A stretch of 64,000 nt of DNA from Flavobacteriales bacterium (GTDB lineage: Bacteria; Bacteroidota; Bacteroidia; Flavobacteriales_F; PHOS-HE28), in NCBI GenBank assembly GCA_016717225.1, contig JADKGB010000038.1:1-64000 (forward strand). The letters are read 5' to 3'. The notes beneath the pieces were generated by a model. That model ran no database searches. It saw only the letters and a list, made by a program, of their open reading frames with translations, and was not told the DNA's origin. Below are positions 8,723 through 17,668 of this stretch, piece by piece. The position numbers and the translations under genes are program-made. Position 1 is the first letter of the stretch, and each line of letters opens with the position of its first letter.

Positions 8723-9265
8723 TCAAGCCTCTCGCAATTTGGCAAAGACGATCACATCCAGCAATCGCCCATCGCTGGTGCGAAAATCACGACGCATCAA
8801 TCCCTCGCGTTCGAATCCGTTCTTCTCCGCCACGCGAATGCTGCCCGCATTCTCGGGATCGATACGCATGAAAAGGCGTTGCATGGCATGGGTGCGGAAG
8901 GCCTCATCCACGGCCCACGCCACAGCATTGGAGGCGACTCCTCTGCATTGAAAAGCCGAGGCCGTGAAATAAGCAAGTTCACACTTGCCCACCCGGTGGT
9001 CGAACGATTTCAGAAAGACAGCGCCAACCGGAGCGGGTGTTTCATCGGCGAACACAAGGAAGCAGAACGCCTCTTTTGCATGGGCTTGTGCCAATAGTTC
9101 ACGCACGTAAATCGCCGCTGATCCAGGATCCGAAGTGCGGCTGGTGGATACTGGGAAGTACAGAGAGAAGCGCACGCGGTCGCGATCGACCAGTGTGAAC
9201 AACGCGAGCGCGTCATCCGCTTGAATGGCGCGTACGGTGAGTTGTTCGATGCGTTCGTGGGTCAT
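8723..9265 (-). CDS. GNAT family N-acetyltransferase (RimJ/RimL-like)
   Basis: A 180-residue GNAT enzyme transferring acetyl from acetyl-CoA to an amino group. The likely start is the ATG at 9265 (MTHERIEQLTVRAIQ); the frame is open to 9313. It shows the RimJ/RimL pattern: an early DRDRVRFSLYFP, the beta4-beta5 region CELAYFTASAFQCRGVASNAVAWAV containing the CoA-binding Q-x-x-G-x-A loop, and RIDPENAGSIRVAEKNGFEREG near the C-terminus. The target protein or small molecule cannot be inferred. Confidence 0.85.
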   Translation of the reverse strand: MTHERIEQLTVRAIQADDALALFTLVDRDRVRFSLYFPVSTSRTSDPGSAAIYVRELLAQAHAKEAFCFLVFADETPAPVGAVFLKSFDHRVGKCELAYFTASAFQCRGVASNAVAWAVDEAFRTHAMQRLFMRIDPENAGSIRVAEKNGFEREGLMRRDFRTSDGRLLDVIVFAKLREA

Positions 9266-9330
9266 GGGAGAGAATGACAAAGCAAAGATGGTGATGCTAT
9301 GCCTGCCGTTCAAGCCATGGGGAAAGAGGA

Positions 9331-10119
9331 CTATTGTTCGTCGGCCGATCTCAGGGCAGCTTCGCGCATGGCATGCGCACGTTCCTTCCCCAAGTACAGC
9401 TCTACACCAGCATGCACCAAGTATACCAGCGGCGTAGCCAGTAACGCAACCATCAATTTGTAACTGTATGCTGTGAGTACGAGCGCGGTGGCAAGCGGGA
9501 AGGACATGCCTTTGAAGATCCAGAAGGCCACGTACGTAACCACTATGCTATCGATCAACTGGCTTACGATGGTGCTGCCTGTGGCGCGCAGCCAGATCCG
9601 CTTGTCACCGGTAATGCGTTTGATCCGCCGGAAGATGAACGCATCCACAAGCTGTCCGATCACGAATGCCGCGAGCGAACCGAGAATGATGTTCATGCCT
9701 TGGCCGAAGATGCTGGTGAAGGCGGCTTGCATATCCGGAACTCCCTGGCCAGCGCTGCTCGTCAGCCACCAACCGAGGTCCGGTGGCATGTGTATGGCGA
9801 AGTACATCACAATGAATGCGAACAGGATCAGCGCCGTGGTGATCAATGTGAGAAAACGCACACCCCGCACGCCGTAGTAATCGTTGATCACGTCGGTCAT
9901 GATGAAGACGATGGGCCATGGAAGAACACCTACGCTCAGAACGAACGACAGGTGGTCCTGGCCGAGGAGTGAAAAGTCCGCTTTGGAAAGTCCCAGCGCG
10001 GACTCCAACTGGAAGAGTTTCACGCCGATCATTTCCGCGATGAGCGCGTTGGCAGCGAAGAAACAACCCAGGATGATGTACAGCCGAGTGGCCTTGTCGG
10101 CGAGGATAGAGTGGATCAT
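9331..10119 (-). CDS. yhhQ: Queuosine precursor transporter (YhhQ/QPTR family)
   Basis: A 262-residue inner-membrane protein with about seven hydrophobic segments. The signature FIMTDVINDYYGVRGVRF region (a D-x-x-N-D-x-Y-G motif), GSLAAFVIGQLVDAFIF and STIVSQLIDSIVVTYVAFW are typical of the YhhQ/DUF165 family, which imports preQ0/preQ1 for queuosine tRNA modification. No preQ1 riboswitch is visible in the 28 bp separating it from the upstream metal transporter gene, so it may be cotranscribed with that gene. Confidence 0.9.
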   Translation of the reverse strand: MIHSILADKATRLYIILGCFFAANALIAEMIGVKLFQLESALGLSKADFSLLGQDHLSFVLSVGVLPWPIVFIMTDVINDYYGVRGVRFLTLITTALILFAFIVMYFAIHMPPDLGWWLTSSAGQGVPDMQAAFTSIFGQGMNIILGSLAAFVIGQLVDAFIFRRIKRITGDKRIWLRATGSTIVSQLIDSIVVTYVAFWIFKGMSFPLATALVLTAYSYKLMVALLATPLVYLVHAGVELYLGKERAHAMREAALRSADEQ

Positions 10120-10147
10120 CGGTGTTGAAAGGTACCGATGTGCACGT

Positions 10148-11272
10148 TCACCCCACCACGTTCACGCCGATCAGCTTGCCAATGCCGAAGGTAACCGCCG
10201 CTGCGGCCAGGCCGAACAGCACCTGCCGCATGCCGGAGAACCAGATGCTGCGACCGGTGAACAGGGTGATCGCGCTGCCGATCACGAACAGCCCGATGGC
10301 GCTCAGGCCCACGCTGATCGCAATGGCCTGCATGCCGCCCAGCCAGAAGAAGGGCAGCACCGGCAGGATCGCGCCGATGGCGAAGAGGAAGAAGGAGGTG
10401 ATCGCCGCCTCCCACGCGGAGCCGTGCAGCTCCTCGGCGTTGATGCCGAGCTCCTCCTTCACCAGCATGGCGTGCGCCTTGTCAGTGTCGCTCATCAGTT
10501 CCGTGGCGAGCCGTTCCGCCTCCGCTTCGCTGATGCCCTTGGCCATGTAGATCAATGCCAGTTCCTTGCGCTCGCCTTCGGGATTCGTCTGTAGCTCGGT
10601 CATCTCCAGCGCCATCTGCCGCTCGTACAGTTCCTGTGAGCTCTTCACGCTTATCCACTCTCCGAGCGCCATGCTCAAGGCTCCGGCCAGTAGCCCCGCA
10701 AGTCCCGCTAACAACACGCCCTGATCGCCCGTGGTCGCGCCTGCTACGCCCATCACCAGGCTCATGTTGCTCACCAGGCCATCGTTCGCGCCCAGCACCG
10801 CTGCGCGCAACGCGTTCCCGCCCACGCTCTTGTGCCGCCCTTCGATCCGGCCCAGCTGCTCGCCGCCCATGCCCCGCTTGTTCCCGGCGAGCGACTGAAG
10901 GATGCGCACGTGGTTCTGCTCCGATCCGGTTATCGGTTCCCCGTTGCGTTGCTTCTGGACCACAGTGGCCTTAGCCAGTCCCTTCTCAACGTCCATCAAC
11001 TGCGCGATCACGTGGTCGTAGCCCATCATGCCGCCGATGCGGTCAAGGGTGCGCGCCCGCCACGAAGGGCCCGGCATCGCGCGCAGCACGCCGCCTTTCT
11101 TCAGGTCGTTGAACGCATGATCGGCATGGCCCCGTTCGATCGCCGCCATCTCACGGAAGAGCTTCGCCACTTGCGCATCCGTTTCATGCACCGCGATGCG
11201 ATCATACAGGAAAGCCGCGTCGATCTCGGTCTGCAGGCTATCCTTGCGGTGCTTGGGGGAAGGGGTGGTCAT
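10148..11272 (-). CDS. Ferritin-like/VIT1-CCC1 fusion metal transporter (MbfA-like)
   Basis: A 374-residue two-part protein. Residues 1-140 form a rubrerythrin-like helical bundle with carboxylate/His iron ligands (EIDAAFLYDRIA, MAAIERGHADHAF). Residues of about 150-374 are a VIT1/CCC1 transporter: NALRAAVLGANDGLVSNMSL (the conserved first helix), a Gly/Ala-rich second helix with ALGEWISVKSSQE, a cytoplasmic metal-binding stretch rich in Glu and Met, and three further helices. The related MbfA exports Fe or Mn under iron excess. The fusion supports a role in iron detoxification. Confidence 0.88.
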   Translation of the reverse strand: MTTPSPKHRKDSLQTEIDAAFLYDRIAVHETDAQVAKLFREMAAIERGHADHAFNDLKKGGVLRAMPGPSWRARTLDRIGGMMGYDHVIAQLMDVEKGLAKATVVQKQRNGEPITGSEQNHVRILQSLAGNKRGMGGEQLGRIEGRHKSVGGNALRAAVLGANDGLVSNMSLVMGVAGATTGDQGVLLAGLAGLLAGALSMALGEWISVKSSQELYERQMALEMTELQTNPEGERKELALIYMAKGISEAEAERLATELMSDTDKAHAMLVKEELGINAEELHGSAWEAAITSFFLFAIGAILPVLPFFWLGGMQAIAISVGLSAIGLFVIGSAITLFTGRSIWFSGMRQVLFGLAAAAVTFGIGKLIGVNVVG

Positions 11273-11302
11273 GCTTCGAAATTGCGGAGAATCGAGCGAT
11301 GG

Positions 11303-12094
11303 TCACCTGAGCACCGTCACTTCATCACCCACCCGGATGACCCCGCTCCCGGGTCCCATGGCGTTCATGCCGAATAGCACCTTGTTCCCGACCGAGCGAT
11401 AGGTGGCCAGCGTGCGCGTTGGTTCCTTACTGCGCTCGCCCGTATGCTGGTTGGTGGTGGGGATCACACAACGGCCGCAAGGTTTAACCAAGGTGAAGCG
11501 CGACGAGCCGATGCCGATCTCCTTCCAACGGTCTTCTAGAAAGGCGGTTCCACCGGTGATCACGATGTTCGGCCGGAACCGGTCCATGGGGATCGCCTCG
11601 GCCATACGTCCGTTCAGGTCATCCAATGATGCTTGTGAAATGATCAGGTATGGGAAGCCGTCACTGAGAGAAGTGATGCCCGTTGCGTATCGCGGATCCA
11701 CGGGTCTAAGCGCGCTATACGGCATAAAGACCAACGAACACATGGAGCCTATTTTTTCTACGAACCATGCCGAAACAGCAGTCGCAGAATGAACCACATC
11801 TACTTCGTCATCAAATACCCTGGCTCGCGACGTTGTTCCTTCGGTGAGCCTCAAAGGCAGGTCGATATGGTCGCCGTCGCGAACATCCGTTACGCGGAAT
11901 CCATCGGTGACCGGCGAGCAATGCAAACACGCCATCGCTGGCACTTCGCGTTGCGTAATGAACCTGCCGCTCGCATCCACCAACATCCATCGGCGGTCAT
12001 GTTCGAAGCCTCGATCCGTGATACGTGCCTCGTTCACAGCGCATCCACCCAATGATTTGATCGGATAGATATGCAGCGAAGCGACGGAGAGCAT
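11303..12094 (-). CDS. MOSC domain protein with N-terminal MOSC beta-barrel (YcbX/mARC type)
   Basis: A 263-residue protein beginning SVASLHIYPIKSLGGCAVNEA, the standard N-terminal MOSC barrel, followed by the MOSC domain with FRPNIVITGG and the conserved cysteine segment LVKPCGRCVIPTTNQHTGE. MOSC proteins bind molybdenum cofactor; YcbX and mARC reduce N-hydroxylated compounds. The Cys in PCGRC is in the position of the Mo-ligating cysteine. Its ATG overlaps the last base of the pentaheme cytochrome stop codon, so the two are translationally coupled. Confidence 0.9.
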   Translation of the reverse strand: MLSVASLHIYPIKSLGGCAVNEARITDRGFEHDRRWMLVDASGRFITQREVPAMACLHCSPVTDGFRVTDVRDGDHIDLPLRLTEGTTSRARVFDDEVDVVHSATAVSAWFVEKIGSMCSLVFMPYSALRPVDPRYATGITSLSDGFPYLIISQASLDDLNGRMAEAIPMDRFRPNIVITGGTAFLEDRWKEIGIGSSRFTLVKPCGRCVIPTTNQHTGERSKEPTRTLATYRSVGNKVLFGMNAMGPGSGVIRVGDEVTVLR

Positions 12095-14070
12095 TACCGT
12101 TCGTTGGATCGCACCACGCGTAACAAACGATCACCTGAAGCTGTTGCGATCACAATGTGATACACGCCTTCCGCATCAGGCAATCGGCATGTCCACGTGT
12201 TCGATCGGTAGCGCGGCTCAACAGGAACACGCCTGCCAGCGACATCGAAAACGGATATCCGATCAATGGACGACCCGGGAATGTGAATGATGCCATCGGA
12301 TGAAGGATTCGGGTATACGCGCAAAGCATCCAACGATGGTTCACCAAGACCAGAGCTGATGTCAAGAAGTGAATCGATGGCGACGAGTTCAGGTGTTCCA
12401 TCCGCCTCCGCATACATTGTGCGGAACGTGTCGATCGCGGCGCTGTGGTTGCTGAACATTTCAGCGTTCCACAATGGCGGCACTGGTTGGTAATAGACCC
12501 GCGCTTGCACATGCAGGTCGCCGCTGTATCCGTTCAGTGCGATGTGGTAATGCACGATGTCTCCGCCATTGCCTTCCGTTCCCAGGGCATCATGATTGAA
12601 ATCGAGATCGCTGGCAGGCACGCCTTCGATCCGTGTTGTGTCATAGGCCGAATGCGACGTGCTGAATCCTTGCGGCACCAAGCGGTTGTCTTTGATCGCC
12701 GTGGCTGCGCGCTCGAGCACCGTGGTCACGTTTCCGTTCACGTCCCCCATCACCAATTCGTACAACTGCACTTGGTCAGCTTGCGTGATCACATCGTAGT
12801 GCGGTTCGTAACCGGTATCGTGTCCGAACACCTCGTTCGTTCCGTCCCAACGCCCGCTTTGGAACAGAGTATCACCAGCTTCGTTTGTTGCGATCACTTG
12901 TACGATAGCTCGGCGACTTGGGTAACCGCTCGGGAACTTGTGGCCAGCGAGGTTTATCAAACGTGCTTCGATGAAAGCCGTATCGGCAGTGCGACCGGTG
13001 ATCGAAAGAGAGAGGTCGACGCTGCTGTGCAATTGGCGAATTGAACGTGCGATGGTGCTATCGAACTGTGTGTCCGTTGCGGGAATGCCCAGTTGTTGTC
13101 TGTTCGCTTTCATCAAACGCAACATCATGGTGTTACCCCCCGCCAGGTGATGCAGGCCGAAGGGCGAATGGCCTTGCAGGAAAGCGTATTCTGATGCAAG
13201 TATGATGGGGTCTTCGATGCGAGGCATGTGGCAACCGCGACAAGTCGTATTCGCATCGGTGGTATAGTTGCTGTTCTTCCATTCGTGCCAGGTAGCCTGC
13301 TCAATGAACTCACCACCGGTTTCGTTGCCATCAAGGTCGAGCGTTTCCGTGATCAACGAATGGCAACCTGCGCATACGCGACCGTCCTGGATGTGCTCAC
13401 CATAGCCGGGCTTGAAGCCAACGAAGAACTCCATGATCGCCGAATTGATCTCATCGTCCGCATACGGGCCATATACGAGAGCACCAGCGTTTGCAGGTTC
13501 TGGTCCGAAATGCAGTTCGCCCGAAAAGAAACGACCAGCGCTATCGGGTATTTGCTGATGGCACGCTAGGCAGCTTACACCTTCCTGTCCCATTACGCTC
13601 GTATCCAACATGGCCAATGTGAACGGCGGATGGTCCAGCAGGCGTTCCTCATGCATGCCAAGTGGCGCGTGGCAACTGAGGCATTTGTTCTCGATGGCAA
13701 CTTGGTGGCCCGGATTCACAAGCACTTCATGCTCCGCTTTCGCGAGGAAGAACGGATCCCGCGCTGAATTCGCCATCATCGTGCTGCGCCAGTCATCGGC
13801 CACGTTCACATCGGTACCGCTTTCGTTCACCATGGCGAGTCCTAGTGTGTCATGCCCATGGCAACCGGAACATCGGCCTGCCGTGGCGAAAAAAGTGCTG
13901 TATTGAACGAGCAGTCCATCCTCGCTCGAACGCATGCGCAGCATATCCAAGGCTGAATGGGGCCCAAAGCGCTGCGTAGTGGCCTCATTGAAGCCTACCA
14001 AGACAAGTACGGTAGAAGCAAGGCCTACCAACACCAGCAGTCGTTTGGAGAGTCGGGTAGGGCTGTGCAT
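12094..14070 (-). CDS. Pentaheme c-type cytochrome with T9SS C-terminal sorting domain
   Basis: A 658-residue secreted protein from the ATG at 14070 (MHSPTRLSKRLLVLVG...), which gives a clean signal peptide. The N-terminal half has five heme-binding motifs: CSGCH, CLSCH, CLACH, CAGCH and CRGCH, plus spare His residues for axial ligation. A beta-rich middle region (HKFPSGYPSRRAIV, FGHDTGYEPHYDV) is like that of other multiheme cytochromes with a hydroxylamine-oxidoreductase-like core. The last about 80 residues are a type A T9SS sorting domain (LRVYPNPSSDG...IHIPGSS...LRVVRSNE), predicting transport across the outer membrane. Electron transfer at the cell surface is therefore likely, but the redox partner is unknown. 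Confidence 0.88.
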   Translation of the reverse strand: MHSPTRLSKRLLVLVGLASTVLVLVGFNEATTQRFGPHSALDMLRMRSSEDGLLVQYSTFFATAGRCSGCHGHDTLGLAMVNESGTDVNVADDWRSTMMANSARDPFFLAKAEHEVLVNPGHQVAIENKCLSCHAPLGMHEERLLDHPPFTLAMLDTSVMGQEGVSCLACHQQIPDSAGRFFSGELHFGPEPANAGALVYGPYADDEINSAIMEFFVGFKPGYGEHIQDGRVCAGCHSLITETLDLDGNETGGEFIEQATWHEWKNSNYTTDANTTCRGCHMPRIEDPIILASEYAFLQGHSPFGLHHLAGGNTMMLRLMKANRQQLGIPATDTQFDSTIARSIRQLHSSVDLSLSITGRTADTAFIEARLINLAGHKFPSGYPSRRAIVQVIATNEAGDTLFQSGRWDGTNEVFGHDTGYEPHYDVITQADQVQLYELVMGDVNGNVTTVLERAATAIKDNRLVPQGFSTSHSAYDTTRIEGVPASDLDFNHDALGTEGNGGDIVHYHIALNGYSGDLHVQARVYYQPVPPLWNAEMFSNHSAAIDTFRTMYAEADGTPELVAIDSLLDISSGLGEPSLDALRVYPNPSSDGIIHIPGSSIDRISVFDVAGRRVPVEPRYRSNTWTCRLPDAEGVYHIVIATASGDRLLRVVRSNER

Positions 14071-14224
14071 GTTGAACGAGCGCAAGGTATAACCCCCCAA
14101 GTGCCGGAAGTGTTCTGGGTGTGTTTGAAATACCGGGTGGTCAGTTACCTGGAGAGCATGACCAACTGCGCACGAGAAAGCCGCTCCATTGCTGGAACGG
14201 CCTTCTTGATAGTGCGTATCCGGA

Positions 14225-15877
14225 TCAGCGCGACTTCAGTTTCAATACATCCTTCTTGTCGTAGACGTACACGTTACTACCATCGTAGCTGAGCGTATTG
14301 ATCGCGCCAGAGCGGTTGTTGTATTGTTTGTACGCACACGTATTCAGGTCGAATGCGGCGATGTCGTCATTCTCAGTTTCCATTAGGACCATATCGCTGT
14401 AGCGTGCTCGGAAGCGAGCGGCTTTGTACTTGCCACTGTGTACCAATTTACCGTCGCTCATGGCGTGCGTGCTAATGCCCTTTTCGCCAATAACCACTAC
14501 CTGGTCATTGAAGGCCAGGATGCCTGTAGCATCACTGATGTTGTCGTCGCCGAGCGGCACTTCATAGCGATCTTTTCCGGTAGACGGATCCATCGAGTAG
14601 AGTGCTTTTCCGCTGCACACGTACAGGTTCCCACCTTCTACGAAAGCATTCGTGATGCCCTTTTTAAATCGTTCGCTTTCCCACACCATAGCGCCATCGC
14701 TTGTATTGAACGACTTCAAACCGCAAGGCTTCACGTTCACCCACTCCAAGCGCTGAATGATCACCGTTGTGGTGGTGCCATCGGGTTGCCTCTCCTGCCG
14801 CTTTATGTATGCTTGGGTTTCTACTTGGCCACCGATCTGCAAGACCACTTTGTCACCATCCACATAGATACCGGGAATGGCCTTGGCGTCAGGGATCTCG
14901 GAGCTGGTCCAGAGCAACTTTCCGCTTCTGCGATCGTACTTTTTCAGGTATTGTTTTTTGCGGTTCACACAGTCGAGCACGTAGAGGTCGTCGCCCACCG
15001 TTACTGGTTCCGCAACACCGCCGTACACGCCCCACTTTACCGCATTGGCTGGTCGGCCCTTGATGCCATCGGGCGTGAAATCGAACGCAGCGCTCCAGAG
15101 TTGTGTGCCGGTTTTGTAATCGTACACCTGCACTCCGCCTAAAGTAAGGTAAACGCGATCGCCATCGGTATCCAGGTTGTACAGGAATTCGCGGGTAAGC
15201 ACTTTGCGCTCGGCGCGACCTATGTATGTAGCCTCCCATTCAATGCTGCCGTTGTCCAAATTCACTTTGGCGATCTGGTTCTTGAATCCGCTGAACAACG
15301 CAGCCAGCCCATCAGGAACGAAATTCACCATCACCACTTTCCCGTCTGGCATATAGATGTACTTGCCTACTGTGCCTTTGAATTTATCCGTGCTCCACTT
15401 CTCTTCGCCAGTGCGTGCGATCACATAGTTGAGGCCGCCTTTGGTACTTATACAGAACGCATCACGCTCTTTCAAATACACCACATTATCCTCGCCCAGA
15501 TCCTGATATTTCTCACTTGTCCAGAGCAACGCACCGGTCTTCATATCCACCACGGCGATCTGGTCCTTGCCCAGTTTTCGGTCGAAGAGAAAAATGCAGT
15601 TGCTCTCCCAGAACGGAACGAGTTCATCGATCTTGCGCAGGTTGGGAGTTAGCTCCTTGAAGGACTTGCTCCAGAGCGCCTTTCCGCTCTCCTTGTCCAT
15701 CACCGTGATTTCCTTTTCGCTAGCGGCGTAATTGAGGCCGGGCCCGTCGTTGGGGTTTGTGCCCACCATCATTGCGCGGTGTTCGAGCCTCAATTCCCAC
15801 ACGGTGGACATTGCATCTTGGGCCAACGCGGGGAGTGCGACGAGCGCAAGCATCATCAAGGGTTGTCGAAAATTCAT
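14225..15877 (-). CDS. Secreted PQQ-like/Trp-docking beta-propeller protein
   Basis: A 550-residue protein with a short signal peptide (MNFRQPLMMLALVALPALAQ) and repeated propeller blades ending in G-x-x-x-W motifs (SGKALWSKSF, TGALLWTSEK, TGEEKWSTDK, TGTQLWSAAF, SGKLLWTSSE, DGAMVWESER). These tryptophan-docking repeats occur in quinoprotein dehydrogenases and in BamB-like scaffolds. I see no clear PQQ-binding Cys-Cys pair or catalytic Asp-Glu set, so a scaffold or binding role is as likely as an enzyme. It is the last gene of a leftward three-gene run (17459 to 14225). Confidence 0.82.
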   Translation of the reverse strand: MNFRQPLMMLALVALPALAQDAMSTVWELRLEHRAMMVGTNPNDGPGLNYAASEKEITVMDKESGKALWSKSFKELTPNLRKIDELVPFWESNCIFLFDRKLGKDQIAVVDMKTGALLWTSEKYQDLGEDNVVYLKERDAFCISTKGGLNYVIARTGEEKWSTDKFKGTVGKYIYMPDGKVVMVNFVPDGLAALFSGFKNQIAKVNLDNGSIEWEATYIGRAERKVLTREFLYNLDTDGDRVYLTLGGVQVYDYKTGTQLWSAAFDFTPDGIKGRPANAVKWGVYGGVAEPVTVGDDLYVLDCVNRKKQYLKKYDRRSGKLLWTSSEIPDAKAIPGIYVDGDKVVLQIGGQVETQAYIKRQERQPDGTTTTVIIQRLEWVNVKPCGLKSFNTSDGAMVWESERFKKGITNAFVEGGNLYVCSGKALYSMDPSTGKDRYEVPLGDDNISDATGILAFNDQVVVIGEKGISTHAMSDGKLVHSGKYKAARFRARYSDMVLMETENDDIAAFDLNTCAYKQYNNRSGAINTLSYDGSNVYVYDKKDVLKLKSR

Positions 15878-15894
15878 GGTTGCTGTGTAAGGGT

Positions 15895-16266
15895 TCAGTT
15901 CAACGTGATGATCTCGGTGAATGTGAAGTGCTTTCCTTTTGGTAGTTTGAAGGCGAAGCGCATAGACTTCAAATAGTCCTTCAACTGGTTACGCACGGGT
16001 ATCTCGGCAATGGTGTATTCCTCTACGAACACCGTTTCCACTTCGCCTTTTTGGCCAATGGTGAATACGACAGTGAGGGAACCGTGCGCAGCGATGTTCG
16101 CGGCGAGCTCCATCAACTTTCCACTGGCTTGGTCGGTGGCGATCGCCGTGTGAACGAAGTCTTGCACGGCTGCTTGCGAATCCAATTCAGGTCGCTGGGC
16201 AGAAGTGCAGAGCGATAGGCAAAGCGATACCGCGAAAAAGCCGTACCGAAGTAGTGGAATGCTCAT
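15895..16266 (-). CDS. Small secreted protein of unknown function (123 aa)
   Basis: It has a signal peptide (MSIPLLRYGFFAVSLCLSLC, cleaved near TSAQ) followed by about 100 residues with the beta pattern GSLTVVFTIGQKGEVETVFVEE and a C-terminal strand FTFTEIITLN. This resembles the TonB C-terminal-like small domains common in Bacteroidota envelope proteins, but the match is loose. Its start overlaps the stop of the upstream WD40-like gene by 4 nt (ATGA), so translation should be coupled. Confidence 0.7.
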   Translation of the reverse strand: MSIPLLRYGFFAVSLCLSLCTSAQRPELDSQAAVQDFVHTAIATDQASGKLMELAANIAAHGSLTVVFTIGQKGEVETVFVEEYTIAEIPVRNQLKDYLKSMRFAFKLPKGKHFTFTEIITLN

Positions 16267-17459
16267 GGCTGAAGGATCCCGAGGTTATTGCCGAGTGCCA
16301 AGACCAATCGGCCGTCAGCCAGCCAGGTGTAGGCCAAACGCCCATCGTGCTCCTCCACTTCGCCAGTGTCGCAGCGATGCTTTTGTTCCAGGTCTATCAT
16401 TACCTGCGTATCTGCTGAAGCAAGGTCGTAAAGCAGGAGCTTGCGCTTGTTGCGGCCTTCGCTGCTGCTTAGGGCGATCGTGGATCCGCTCGGGCTTACC
16501 GCCAGAAAGGGTTCGTTCATTTGGCTCCAGAATCCTGCACGCAACGGTGTACGGCTATCCACGTCCACTTGGTCCACGCGACCAGGTATGGCCATCAGGT
16601 TCATCGCAAAAACCGAGCGAACAGCAGTAGAACCTTGAGCACTCGGATCGTTCGAGTTATAGACAAGCAACCGTGTGCCATCAGGAGTGAATGCCAGCGC
16701 ACGAACGATGTCATAGACTTCAGGAACCGTACCTATCAATGATCCATTCACTGTGGAATAGAAACTCACCATCTGCCTGAATTTCAGTGCGGACTTCATG
16801 GCTTTTTTGTCGTTGCGCACACTGGGCACCGTGCCGAGCAGCGCTTCTGTTGTGCGATGCGAAACCGCGATCACATCACTCTTGGGGCTGTAGGCCAGTG
16901 CATTAGTTGCACCTGCTACGCGAATGGTGTTAAGCACTGTTCCGTCCGAGACCTGCACTATACGAAGCTCTTCATCATTCAACTGCGCAACGGTGAGCCC
17001 GTCACGGCTCAACGCGGCATCTTTCGCGCGAAAATCCAACAGGGTTTTCCCGGAAGCCGGATCGATCAGCGCATGAGCCACTCGCGGGTCGTCCTTGCGA
17101 CCATCCGCAAAGCGCGGTTGTGCAAAAGCATGAGCAATGCGACCATCTGCGCTCACTTCCAGCCGAGGCCCATCAGGCCAGCTTGCGGCAGGTATCGTGC
17201 GCACCACATTCCAGCCCGAGGTATCGATCGTTCGCAAGGGTGCACCCTTCGTATAACCTATCAGGATCGTATGGCCATCGGGCATTGCTACAAGGCAACT
17301 GATCAAGCCATCGCTTGCTGGCAACTCCACTTTTCGCAGAGCATCTTCGTTCACGATCTGGGCTTTCGTGCTTAGCACGGCCAAAAATCCGAGCGCCGCG
17401 AAAGGTGCCGCGTACCAGATCGAGCGATCAAAAGCGAGTGGAAGAGACCGGTAAAACAT
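16263..17459 (-). CDS. WD40/YVTN-like beta-propeller protein, secreted
   Basis: The ORF extends to 17570, but the ATG at 17459 (MFYRSLPLAFDRSIWYAAPF...) places a membrane/signal segment at the N-terminus and fits better; this gives 398 residues. Repeating blades of the form '...SADGRIAHAF', 'SPKSDVIAVSH', 'TPDGTRLLVYNS', 'SPSGSTIALSSS' and 'LADGRLVLALG' indicate a WD40-like propeller of roughly six to seven blades. Function is unknown, and it is probably a periplasmic or surface scaffold. It is translationally coupled to the small secreted protein downstream. Confidence 0.78.
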   Translation of the reverse strand: MFYRSLPLAFDRSIWYAAPFAALGFLAVLSTKAQIVNEDALRKVELPASDGLISCLVAMPDGHTILIGYTKGAPLRTIDTSGWNVVRTIPAASWPDGPRLEVSADGRIAHAFAQPRFADGRKDDPRVAHALIDPASGKTLLDFRAKDAALSRDGLTVAQLNDEELRIVQVSDGTVLNTIRVAGATNALAYSPKSDVIAVSHRTTEALLGTVPSVRNDKKAMKSALKFRQMVSFYSTVNGSLIGTVPEVYDIVRALAFTPDGTRLLVYNSNDPSAQGSTAVRSVFAMNLMAIPGRVDQVDVDSRTPLRAGFWSQMNEPFLAVSPSGSTIALSSSEGRNKRKLLLYDLASADTQVMIDLEQKHRCDTGEVEEHDGRLAYTWLADGRLVLALGNNLGILQP

Positions 17460-17652
17460 GCGGTGCAAATGTTCGCTGTGCAACGATTGCGCTTTATCCG
17501 TGAATGCCCGGAAATGGCTACGGTGATCCCCGTAATGCGCCTGATGCTTTGCCGACCTTGCGGGGGGCATTGTCCTTCACCATCCGAATGGTATAAGCAC
17601 CGATCGTTGATGAAGTTCCGTTCATTAACGGCAGGCCGCTTGCTCAGACTTT

Positions 17653-17660
17653 TACATTCG
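17653..17660 (+). promoter_or_regulatory. Putative -7 box TACATTCG of the MORN-repeat gene
   Basis: TACATTCG fits TAnnTTCG and ends 8 nt before the ATG at 17669. If transcription starts at the usual distance downstream, the mRNA would begin almost at the start codon. Confidence 0.4.
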
Positions 17661-17668
17661 TCACCATC

